NCBI GenBank assembly: GCA_023390705.1
Contig: JAEWCI010000214.1
Location: 1-9,262 of the forward strand
Length of the DNA stretch: 9,262 nucleotides
Direction of reading: 5' to 3'
Origin: Pseudomonadota bacterium
Lineage (GTDB): Bacteria > Pseudomonadota > Alphaproteobacteria > Acetobacterales > Acetobacteraceae
This document shows positions 1 through 5,576 of the stretch, one piece after another. The translations under genes were made by a program, and so were the position numbers. Under the pieces are notes generated by a model. It saw nothing but the letters and a program-made list of their open reading frames with translations, had not been told where the DNA came from and made no database searches. Position 1 is the first letter of the stretch; each line of letters starts with the position of its first letter.

Positions 1-41
1 GCGCCGACCCGCGGCGGGAGGGCGTGGCGCTGGGGGATTGA
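1..41 (+). CDS. Possible 3' end of an upstream gene (partial)
   Basis: Reading from base 3, the window opens with twelve sense codons (ending ...EGVALGD) and then TGA at 39-41. Nearly every third position is G or C, as in the confirmed genes nearby, which suggests the tail of a coding sequence entering from the left edge. The fragment is far too short to name a family. A second open frame running from base 2 to a TAG at 89-91 has poorer third-position composition and is less likely. A chance open frame is possible in DNA this GC-rich. Confidence 0.35.
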   Translation, partial: ADPRREGVALGD

Positions 42-93
42 AAGCGGCGCCGCCTTCCGGCGTTGTCCGCATGGCAAGAAGAAGGAGATAGCC

Positions 94-564
94 ATGCGCC
101 GCGCCGCCCTGCTGACCGCCCTGCTGCTGCCCCTCGCCCTGCCCGCTTCGGCCCAGGAGACGCGGGAGATCGGCCATGTGAACACCGCGCTGACCAATCT
201 CGGCCTGACCCGCAGCCACCGGGTGGTGGTGGAGCGTTTCGACGACCCCAAGGCGCCAGGCGTCTCCTGCTACATCAGCCAGGCGCGCACCGGCGGCGTC
301 TCCGGCATGCTCGGCGTGGCCGAGGACCCCGCGCGCTTCGCCCTGACCTGCACCGCCACCGGCCCGGTGCAGGTGGCGGCCAATGCCCGGCGCGGGGAGC
401 GCGGCGAGCAGGTCTATGAAAGCCAGGCCAGCCTGTTCTTCAAGGAAACCCGCGTCCACCGCTTCATCGACGAGGAACGCAACGTGCTGGTCTATCTCGC
501 CTGGAGCACCAAGCTGGTCGAAGGCTCGCCCTACAACGCGGTGGCGGTGGTGCCGATACGCTGA
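94..564 (+). CDS. creA: CreA-family periplasmic protein
   Basis: This is a 156-residue secreted protein of the CreA family, a conserved periplasmic family of unknown biochemical role. Residues 1-20 form a signal peptide with a basic start, a Leu/Ala-rich core and an ASA cleavage site before Q21. The mature part carries the family landmarks in order: EIGHVNTA (25-32), FDDPKAPGVSCY (49-60), GGVSGMLGVAEDP (67-79) and a long C-terminal block (113-155) containing VHRFIDEERNVLVYLAWS and LVEGSP. C59 and C86 could form a periplasmic disulfide. The start is set by AAGGAG at 82-87, six bases before ATG. The frame is open upstream, but the signal peptide begins exactly at this ATG. In enterobacteria creA sits beside the creBCD regulatory genes; none are seen here, so no link to that system is implied. 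Family assignment is firm; function is unknown. Confidence 0.92.
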   Translation: MRRAALLTALLLPLALPASAQETREIGHVNTALTNLGLTRSHRVVVERFDDPKAPGVSCYISQARTGGVSGMLGVAEDPARFALTCTATGPVQVAANARRGERGEQVYESQASLFFKETRVHRFIDEERNVLVYLAWSTKLVEGSPYNAVAVVPIR

Positions 565-568
565 TGGC

Positions 569-589
569 GGCAGCGGCCGGCCGGCTGCC
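569..589. terminator. GC-rich dyad just after creA, weak terminator candidate
   Basis: GGCAGC (569-574) and GCTGCC (584-589) can pair around a nine-base segment that is itself made of GGCC units. It begins five bases after the creA stop codon, where a terminator would be expected. No T-run follows, so it is not a classical intrinsic terminator and may be incidental in GC-rich DNA. Confidence 0.25.
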
Positions 590-831
590 CCGCTTGGGCC
601 GGCCTCGCCCGTTCCTGCCGCCCCCTCTCTGGCCCACTCCGGGATTTCCGGCCTCCTCAGGCGGGAAGCCCCGATTCAGGCCTTGGGCTGCGTGGCGCAA
701 CTCAGCACCCCGGGCTGCATCTGTCAGCCATTCTGCCCTGGCGCAGGTGCCCTTCCACAATTTTGCCTTGGCTGCGCCTCCCGATCTCCTCGTTTCCGGC
801 GTTCTGCGGGGACAGCAAGGGAAACAGGCAG

Positions 832-1194
832 ATGTCACCTTCGAAGTTGCTCCCAGCACTTCTCGCCCTGGTGCTGTTGGCGCCGGGTGGCGGGATGGCC
901 GATCCCTGGAAGGACGAAAGCGGCCAGGGCCGCAGAGGGGCGGAAGCCAGGGGCCATCACGAAGGAGGCCGCTGGGAAGGCCGGCACGGGGACCGCCAAG
1001 GCCGCGGCGACCGTGACGGGAGCCGCCGCGGGCACGAAGACTGGCGGCACAGCCAGGACGGATCCCGGGGCTACCACCCGCCCCACTACGCGCAGCCACG
1101 GGTACCCCATGGGCATCTGCCGCCCCCGGGCGAATTCCGCGCCTGGCTCCCCGACCGCCCGCCCGGTCACCAGCCGCCGCCGCAGCGGTGGTGA
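832..1194 (+). CDS. Small secreted His/Arg/Gly/Pro-rich protein
   Basis: This is a 120-residue protein without a firm family name. Residues 1-23 look like a signal peptide: one Lys, a Leu/Ala-rich core, then GGGMA before D24. The middle (about 30-80) is low-complexity and rich in Gly, Arg, Asp, His and Glu. The C-terminus is Pro-rich, with GHLPPPGEFRAW (94-105), DRPPGHQPPP (108-117) and a final Trp. From memory, this tail resembles a recurring C-terminal motif of small exported proteobacterial proteins in which the phrase after PPPGE usually carries Cys and Trp/Tyr. Here F102 and W120 stand where I would expect Cys. An ATG 69 bases upstream is in frame, but starting at 832 puts the hydrophobic core at the N-terminus, and AAGGG lies at 817-821. 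The His-rich middle could bind metal, which is speculation. It faces the dpp operon tail-to-tail. Confidence 0.72.
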   Translation: MSPSKLLPALLALVLLAPGGGMADPWKDESGQGRRGAEARGHHEGGRWEGRHGDRQGRGDRDGSRRGHEDWRHSQDGSRGYHPPHYAQPRVPHGHLPPPGEFRAWLPDRPPGHQPPPQRW

Positions 1195-1227
1195 CACAAG
1201 TCCCGCCATCCTGGCCGGTGACACCCA

Positions 1228-1244
1228 CCTGGCCTGGTGCCAGG
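1228..1244. terminator. Hairpin between converging genes
   Basis: CCTGGC (1228-1233) and GCCAGG (1239-1244) form a perfect six-base-pair stem with a five-base loop. It lies in the 57-base gap between the stop codons of the small secreted protein (plus strand) and dppF (minus strand), where a shared terminator could serve both. No T-tract is visible on either side, so the assignment rests on position and symmetry only. Confidence 0.3.
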
Positions 1245-1251
1245 AGATGGA

Positions 1252-2349
1252 TCAGGCGCGATCCGGCGCAGCACTCATCCGGGCGCCCGCCTGCCCTTCC
1301 ATTCCGATCCTGTCCTCCTGGAAGGGCGCGTCGCGTCCCTCCTCCACCGCGTGGCAGGCCACCAGGGCTGCCCCGGCGTCGAGCAGCGCCGGGCGCTCGG
1401 CCCTGCAGCGGTCATGGGCCAGCGGGCAGCGCGGGTGGAAGGGGCAGCCGGAAGGCGGGCTGATCGGGCTCGGCACCTCGCCGGCCACCGGAACGCGCTG
1501 CCGGCCGGTCATCTCCAGGTCCGGCACCGCCTCCATCAGCGCCCGGGTATAGGGATGGCGCGGCGTGGTGAAGAGCGCCTCGGAGGGCGCCAGTTCGACC
1601 AGACGGCCGAGATACATCACGCCGACCCGGTCGCTGACCTGGCGCACCACCGCCAGGTTGTGGCTGATGAACAGGTAGGTCAGGCCGAGGCTCGCCTGGA
1701 GGTCCTTCATCAGGTTCAGGATCTGCGCCTGAACCGAGACGTCGAGCGCCGAGGTCGGCTCGTCGCAGACCAGGAATTCCGGATGGGAGGAGAGCGCCCG
1801 GGCGATGGAGATGCGCTGGCGCTGGCCGCCGGAGAATTCATGCGGGAATTTCTCGCCATCCAGGGCCGAGAGCCCGACCTGGGTCAGCAATTCCGCCACC
1901 CTGTCCCGCCGCGCCGCGGCACCCCGTACCAGGCCGAAGGCGCGGATCGGCTCGGCAATGATGTCCCGCACCCGCCAGCGCGGGTTCAGGCTGGCATAGG
2001 GGTCCTGGAAGATCATCTGCATGCGCCGGCGCTGCCGGCTGTCGGCGCGGGCGGTGGCGAGGTCCCGGCCATCGAACAGCACGCGGCCGCGGGTCGGGCG
2101 GTAGAGGCCGACCACCAGCCGCGCCACGGTGGACTTGCCGCAGCCGCTCTCCCCGACCAGCGACAGGGTGCTGCCCTTCGGGATGGCGAAGGAGACACCG
2201 TCCACCGCGCGCAGGATGCGGCGCGGCTCGCCCGCCAGCAGGCGTTGCGGCAGCGGGCGGGAAACGTCGAACCAGCGGGCGAGGTCCTCGGCCTCCAGCA
2301 TCGGCACCGGCTGGCTTCCTGCCGGCCGGTTCCCGGCGGGCTCAGCCAT
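1252..2349 (-). CDS. dppF: Peptide-type ABC importer, ATP-binding subunit DppF
   Basis: This is the second ATPase of a Dpp/Opp-type importer (365 residues), powering uptake through the DppBC channel at the inner face of the membrane. All nucleotide-binding motifs are intact: Walker A GESGCGKST (66-74), Q-loop Q115 in MIFQDPYASLNP, signature FSGGQRQR (172-179), Walker B FLVCDEP (192-198) with catalytic E197, D-loop SALDV (200-204) and switch H230. The C-terminal oligopeptide-family extension follows (CPFHPRCPL, 302-310), with cysteines C302, C308, C315 and C332 and then about 33 extra residues. An in-frame ATG lies 21 bases upstream at 2370. I prefer 2349 because AGGGGA sits nine bases before it and it overlaps the dppD stop by only eight bases. 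Substrate (dipeptide, oligopeptide or a related compound) cannot be read from this subunit. Confidence 0.95.
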   Translation of the reverse strand: MAEPAGNRPAGSQPVPMLEAEDLARWFDVSRPLPQRLLAGEPRRILRAVDGVSFAIPKGSTLSLVGESGCGKSTVARLVVGLYRPTRGRVLFDGRDLATARADSRQRRRMQMIFQDPYASLNPRWRVRDIIAEPIRAFGLVRGAAARRDRVAELLTQVGLSALDGEKFPHEFSGGQRQRISIARALSSHPEFLVCDEPTSALDVSVQAQILNLMKDLQASLGLTYLFISHNLAVVRQVSDRVGVMYLGRLVELAPSEALFTTPRHPYTRALMEAVPDLEMTGRQRVPVAGEVPSPISPPSGCPFHPRCPLAHDRCRAERPALLDAGAALVACHAVEEGRDAPFQEDRIGMEGQAGARMSAAPDRA

Positions 2350-3379
2350 GCCGCGGCGTCCCCTGGTCATGGAGCCAGCAGGCAGCGCGGGTGGCGCCGG
2401 CGTCCAGCAGTTCCGGCCGCTCCCCCCGGCAGCGGTCGAACACCTGCGGGCAGCGCGGATTGAACGGGCAGCCGGGCGGGATGGCGGACAGCCGCGGCAT
2501 CGCGCCGTTGATCTGCCGCAGCCGCCCGACCCGGTGGCTGACCGGCGGGATGGAGGACATCAGCCCGACCGAATAGGGATGCGCGGGATGAAGCACCACG
2601 TCGCGCACCGCGCCGATCTCGACGATGCGGCCGGCATACATCACCGCGACCCGGTCGGCCGTCTCGGCGATGACCCCCATGTCGTGGGTGACGAGCATCA
2701 TCGCCGTCCCCTGCTCCCGCGCCAGGCGCTTGAGCAGGGCGATGATCTGCGCCTGGATGGAGACATCCAGCGCCGTCGTCGGCTCATCCGCGATGACCAG
2801 CCTCGGTTCGGCGCAGAGCGCCAGGGCGATGACCACGCGCTGGCGCATGCCGCCGCTGAACTCATGCGGGTAGCTGTCCACCCGCTGCGCCGCGGCGGGG
2901 ATGCCGACCATCTCCAGCCAGTGTACCGCCCGGCGTCGCGCCTCGGCGGGCGTGAGGGGCAGATGCGTCAGCATCGTCTCCACCAGCTGGTCGCCCACGG
3001 TGTAGAGCGGGTTCAGCGTGGTCAGCGGGTCCTGGAAGATGGCGCCGATCTGCCGGCCACGGATGCGGCGCATCGCTTCATGGGGAAGATTGTCTATCCG
3101 CCTGCCGTCCAGGCGGATCTCGCCGCCGGCGATCCGGCCGGGCGGCTCCAGGAGGCCGATGATGGCGGCGCCGGTCATGGATTTTCCGGCGCCGCTTTCG
3201 CCGACCACGCCCAGCACCTCCCCCGGATGGATGGTGAAGGAAACCTCCTGCAGCGCCACCAGCGTGCCCCGGCGGGTGGGGAATTCCACGCGCAGCTTCA
3301 GCACCTCCAGCAGCGGCGGGCCGTAGCGTCCGGGCATCGGGTCCGGGGCGGGTTGGGCCTGGCGGGGCGGTTCCGGCAT
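2342..3379 (-). CDS. dppD: Peptide-type ABC importer, ATP-binding subunit DppD
   Basis: This is the first ATPase of the importer (345 residues), pairing with DppF to drive transport. Motifs are complete: Walker A GESGAGKS (60-67), Q-loop Q116 in AIFQDPLTTLNP, signature FSGGMRQR (174-181), Walker B LVIADEP (194-200) with E199, D-loop TALDV (202-206) and switch H232. The C-terminal family extension includes PPGCPFNPRCP (301-311), with cysteines C304, C310, C317 and C334. The ATG overlaps the last base of the dppC stop (TGATG), an arrangement typical of translational coupling, and no strong Shine-Dalgarno sequence is seen. A second ATG at codon 15 is possible. The frame stays open far upstream through dppC, but that longer reading is an artefact because dppC is clearly coding there. 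Confidence 0.95.
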   Translation of the reverse strand: MPEPPRQAQPAPDPMPGRYGPPLLEVLKLRVEFPTRRGTLVALQEVSFTIHPGEVLGVVGESGAGKSMTGAAIIGLLEPPGRIAGGEIRLDGRRIDNLPHEAMRRIRGRQIGAIFQDPLTTLNPLYTVGDQLVETMLTHLPLTPAEARRRAVHWLEMVGIPAAAQRVDSYPHEFSGGMRQRVVIALALCAEPRLVIADEPTTALDVSIQAQIIALLKRLAREQGTAMMLVTHDMGVIAETADRVAVMYAGRIVEIGAVRDVVLHPAHPYSVGLMSSIPPVSHRVGRLRQINGAMPRLSAIPPGCPFNPRCPQVFDRCRGERPELLDAGATRAACWLHDQGTPRHG

Positions 3380-4302
3380 CAGCGGAGCTTCGGGTTGAGG
3401 GCGTCGCGCAGCCAGTCGCCCAGCAGGTTGACCGAGAGCACCATCACGATCAGCGCCAGGCCGGGGAAGATGGCGATCCACCACTCCCCGCTGAAGAGGA
3501 AATCGTTGCCGATGCGGATGAGGGTGCCGAGCGAGGGCTGGGTCGGCGGCACGCCGACGCCGAGGAAGGAGAGCGTCGCCTCCGCCAGGATCGCGAAGCC
3601 GAGGTTGAGCGTGGCGATGACCAGCACCGGGCCGAGCACATTGGGCAGCACATGGGTCAGCATGATGCGCAGCCGGGAAAGCCCGATGACCCGCGCCGCC
3701 AGCACATATTCCCTGTTGCGCTCCACCATGGTGGAGCCGCGCACGGTGCGGGCGAATTGCGGCCAATTGCTGATGCCGATGGCGAAGATCACGACGAACA
3801 GCGCGATCTCCTCATGCACCTCCCGCGGCAGGGCGGCGCGCACCACGCCATCCACCAGCAGCGCCACCAGGATGGCGGGAAAGGTCAACTGGATATCGGC
3901 GATGCGCATCAGCGCCGCATCCACCATGCCGCCGAGATAGCCCGCCGTCAGCCCCAGCCCGATGCCGATGGTGGTGGAGAGCAGCACGGCGCAGAAGCCG
4001 ACCAGCAGCGAAACCCTGGCGCCGTACATGATGGCGGAGAGCATGTCGCGCCCCTGGTCGTCGGTGCCGAGCAGGAAACCGGCCTCGCCGCCCTCCGCCC
4101 AGGCTGGCGGCCTGAAGGCGTTGGTCAGTTCCAGGGTTGCCAGGTCGAAGGGGTTGGTTGGCGCCAGCACCGGCGCCAGCAGTGCGCCGCCGATGCAGAG
4201 CAGCGCGGCGATGGCCGAGGCGACGGTGACGGGGGAGCGGCTGAAGGAATACCACAGGTCGCTGTCGCGCAGCCGGGCCAGCAGGGGCATGCCGGCCGCC
4301 AT
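3379..4302 (-). CDS. dppC: Peptide-type ABC importer, permease DppC
   Basis: This is one of two membrane permeases of the importer (307 residues). It has an N-terminal membrane anchor (about 24-47), then the periplasmic and entry block LLGTDDQGRDMLSAIMYGAR (77-96) typical of DppC/GsiD proteins, and further hydrophobic segments near 97-121, 137-153, 165-180, 221-243 and 274-295. The cytoplasmic coupling (EAA) loop is EYVLAARVIGLSRLRIMLTH (198-217), followed by LPN, and contacts an ATPase subunit. Other family landmarks are EATLSFLGVGVPP (241-253) and the ending LGDWLRDALNPKLR. It starts three bases after the dppB stop codon and its own stop overlaps the dppD start, so it is an internal operon gene. 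A G-run lies about ten bases upstream of the start as a poor Shine-Dalgarno sequence. ATG at codon 5 is an alternative start. Confidence 0.94.
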   Translation of the reverse strand: MAAGMPLLARLRDSDLWYSFSRSPVTVASAIAALLCIGGALLAPVLAPTNPFDLATLELTNAFRPPAWAEGGEAGFLLGTDDQGRDMLSAIMYGARVSLLVGFCAVLLSTTIGIGLGLTAGYLGGMVDAALMRIADIQLTFPAILVALLVDGVVRAALPREVHEEIALFVVIFAIGISNWPQFARTVRGSTMVERNREYVLAARVIGLSRLRIMLTHVLPNVLGPVLVIATLNLGFAILAEATLSFLGVGVPPTQPSLGTLIRIGNDFLFSGEWWIAIFPGLALIVMVLSVNLLGDWLRDALNPKLR

Positions 4303-4305
4303 GCC

Positions 4306-5292
4306 TCAATGCCCCCCGGAAAGGCGGCGGCCGATCCGTAGCCTGGGGTCCACGGCGTAGTAGAGCAGGTCCACGACAAGGTTGATGGTGACGAAGACCA
4401 GCGCGATCAGCAGCAGGTAGGCGGCCATCACCGGGATATCGGCGACGCCGACGCTCTGGATGAAGAGCAGGCCCATGCCGGGCCACTGGAACACCGTTTC
4501 CGTCACGATGGCGAAGGCGATGATGGCGCCCAGTTGCAGCCCGGCGATGGTGATGACCGGCACCAGCGTGTTCTTCAGCGCATGGCCGAAATGCACGGCG
4601 CGGTCGGTCAGGCCGCGGGCACGAGCAAATTTGATATAGTCGGTGCGCAGCACCTCCAGCATCTCCGCCCGCACCAGCCGCATGATGAGGGTGAGCTGGA
4701 ACAGGCTGAGCGTGACGGAAGGCAGGATCAGCGCCTTGAGGCCCGACCAGGTGAGCAGGCCGCTGGACCACCAGCCGATCTGCACCACCTCGCCCCGGCC
4801 GAAGCTGGGCAGCCAGCCCAGCCAGACCGAGAAGACCAGGATCAGCAGGATGCCGATGAGAAAGGTCGGCAGGGAGACGCCGATCAGGCTGAAGGTCAGG
4901 AAGGCGCGGCTGAGCCAGGAATGGCGGTAGAGTCCCGTATAGACTCCCATCGGCACGCCGACGCAGAGCGCAAGGGTGGCGGCGCAGAAGGCCAGTTCCA
5001 GCGTCGCCGGCGCACCTTCCGCGATAAGCTCGGCCACCGGCCGGCCGAGCCGGTAGGAAAGGCCGAATTCCCCCTGTGCGGCATGGGTGACGAAGCGGGC
5101 GAATTGCACCAGGAAGGGCTGATCCAGGCCGAGATCGGCGACAAGCCGGGCGCGCTGCGCCTCGGTGAAGTCCTGGCCGAGCATGATCGCCACGGGGTCG
5201 CCGACATAGGCGAACATGGCAAAGCTGATGAAGGCCACGGCCAGCATCACCGGCACGGCCTGCAGCAGGCGGGAGATGATGACGGCGGTCAT
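4306..5292 (-). CDS. dppB: Peptide-type ABC importer, permease DppB
   Basis: This is the other permease (328 residues) and first importer gene of the operon. The N-terminus ISRLLQAVPVMLAVAFISF (6-24) is the classic first membrane helix of DppB. The periplasmic region has LGLDQPFLVQFARFV (54-68) and GEFGLSYRLGRPV (74-86), as in the family. The EAA loop is DYIKFARARGLTDRAVHFGH (218-237), then ALKNTLVPV. TETVFQWPGMG (264-274), a repeat of hydrophobic helices and the ending YYAVDPRLRIG complete the match. The frame extends upstream to a GTG at 5379, but that would add 29 Pro/Gly-rich residues before the conserved helix, so the ATG at 5292 is chosen. No good Shine-Dalgarno sequence precedes it, unusual for a first operon gene. 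The expected binding-protein gene dppA is absent; a structured leader with a mini-ORF takes its place. Confidence 0.94.
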   Translation of the reverse strand: MTAVIISRLLQAVPVMLAVAFISFAMFAYVGDPVAIMLGQDFTEAQRARLVADLGLDQPFLVQFARFVTHAAQGEFGLSYRLGRPVAELIAEGAPATLELAFCAATLALCVGVPMGVYTGLYRHSWLSRAFLTFSLIGVSLPTFLIGILLILVFSVWLGWLPSFGRGEVVQIGWWSSGLLTWSGLKALILPSVTLSLFQLTLIMRLVRAEMLEVLRTDYIKFARARGLTDRAVHFGHALKNTLVPVITIAGLQLGAIIAFAIVTETVFQWPGMGLLFIQSVGVADIPVMAAYLLLIALVFVTINLVVDLLYYAVDPRLRIGRRLSGGH

Positions 5293-5360
5293 CGGGCCGG
5301 CCGGGCGGCGAGCGGGGCCGCCGCGGGGTTGGCTCCACCCCGGTGCCGGCGGCCCCCATT

Positions 5361-5391
5361 CTTCATCGCCGGGACACACCCGGCGATGAAG
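5361..5391 (-). promoter_or_regulatory. Perfect 13-bp hairpin in the dppB leader
   Basis: Bases 5361-5373 and 5379-5391 are exact reverse complements around a five-base loop (5374-5378), and two further G-T pairs could extend the stem. It lies about 70 bases upstream of the dppB start and would form in the dpp leader RNA. It spans the final codons and the stop of the 22-codon mini-ORF. No T-run follows on either strand, so it is not a plain terminator. It could act as an attenuator, an mRNA-stabilising stem or an operator. The structure is seen directly; the role is inferred. Confidence 0.6.
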
Positions 5392-5431
5392 GGAGCAGGA
5401 GCGCGCAGAGGAGCTTCCGTCGCCTCATCAT
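5363..5431 (-). CDS. 22-codon signal-peptide-like mini-ORF upstream of dppB
   Basis: The minus strand has GGAGG (5441-5437) at five and eight bases before tandem ATG codons (5431 and 5428). The ORF encodes Met-Met, three Arg, Lys, then LLCALLLP and a short tail ending in Arg-Arg and TGA. The start looks like a Sec signal peptide but stops before any mature protein. Two readings fit. It may be the remnant of a lost or deleted dppA substrate-binding gene, which commonly sits here and begins with a signal peptide. Or it may be a leader peptide: five Leu and five Arg codons in 22 would suit an amino-acid-sensing attenuator, and the 13-bp hairpin overlaps its end. It has the best ribosome-binding site in the leader, better than that of dppB. 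Chance cannot be excluded at this length. Confidence 0.4.
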   Translation of the reverse strand: MMRRRKLLCALLLPSSPGVSRR

Positions 5432-5480
5432 CCCCGCCTCCAGGGCCCGCTACGCCCGGGCCTCCTGCCGGCCAGCGCAT

Positions 5481-5498
5481 TTCGGCCGAAGTGTACAC
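5481..5498. promoter_or_regulatory. Two adjacent perfect palindromes, operator candidate
   Basis: TTCGGCCGAA (5481-5490) is directly followed by GTGTACAC (5491-5498). Both are perfect palindromes, lying between the AI-2E terminator region and the mini-ORF, where the dpp promoter would be expected on the minus strand. I could not identify a convincing -35/-10 pair. Dimeric regulators bind such sites, but no particular regulator can be named. Confidence 0.35.
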
Positions 5499-5500
5499 GG

Positions 5501-5523
5501 TCCGGCGCGGAAAATGCGCCGGA
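5501..5523. repeat. 8-bp inverted repeat in the AI-2E/dppB gap
   Basis: TCCGGCGC (5501-5508) and GCGCCGGA (5516-5523) are exact reverse complements around the A-rich loop 5509-5515. It sits between the 16-bp inverted repeat (5532-5575) and the palindrome pair (5481-5498), forming a series of dyads. It may belong to the terminator region or to a promoter. Function is not shown by the sequence. Confidence 0.4.
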
Positions 5524-5531
5524 AACAAAGT

Positions 5532-5575
5532 CTGGAGCAGCTTCACCACGCATCGACAGGGTGAAGCTGCTCCAG
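5532..5575 (-). terminator. 16-bp inverted repeat, probable terminator of the AI-2E gene
   Basis: Bases 5532-5547 and 5560-5575 are perfect reverse complements of 16 bases with a 12-base loop (5548-5559). The repeat begins one base after the TAA stop of the minus-strand AI-2E gene. On that strand the stem is followed by ACTTTGTTTCC, a T-rich though interrupted tail. Position, stem strength and tail fit an intrinsic terminator separating this gene from the dpp operon. The long stem and exact symmetry are also typical of dispersed REP-like repeats, which are often placed just after genes. Confidence 0.65.
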
Positions 5576-5576
5576 G

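Noticed and set aside
464..1228. A 254-codon minus-strand frame opposite creA and the small secreted gene
   Set aside because: It has no recognisable domain and is Gly/Arg/Ala-rich as expected for an antisense shadow. The plus-strand genes have signal peptides and family motifs.
383..1552. A 389-codon plus-strand frame spanning creA, the small secreted protein and the dppF end
   Set aside because: It overlaps three better-supported genes in other frames and has Arg/Ser/Pro-rich shadow composition.
1237..2463. A 408-codon plus-strand open frame opposite dppF
   Set aside because: It mirrors a well-supported gene, lacks a recognisable domain and has low-complexity composition.
2129..3940. A 603-codon plus-strand open frame running across dppD and parts of dppF and dppC
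   Set aside because: It is antisense to ABC-importer genes with complete motifs. Long antisense frames are expected in high-GC DNA, and its product resembles no family I know.
3812..5359. A 515-codon minus-strand open frame overlapping dppB and dppC in another frame
   Set aside because: The dppB and dppC frames carry clear membrane helices and EAA loops; this frame is Arg/Pro/Gly-rich with no domain.
5293..5379. N-terminal extension of dppB from a GTG at 5379
   Set aside because: It would add 29 Pro/Gly-rich residues before the conserved first membrane helix and start within the hairpin loop.
5289..5549. An 86-codon minus-strand frame whose TGA overlaps the dppB ATG (ATGA)
   Set aside because: The overlap looks like operon coupling, but it starts with GTG inside the 16-bp inverted repeat, has mixed third-position composition and ends in low-complexity sequence. 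The ATGA arises simply because the second dppB codon begins with A.
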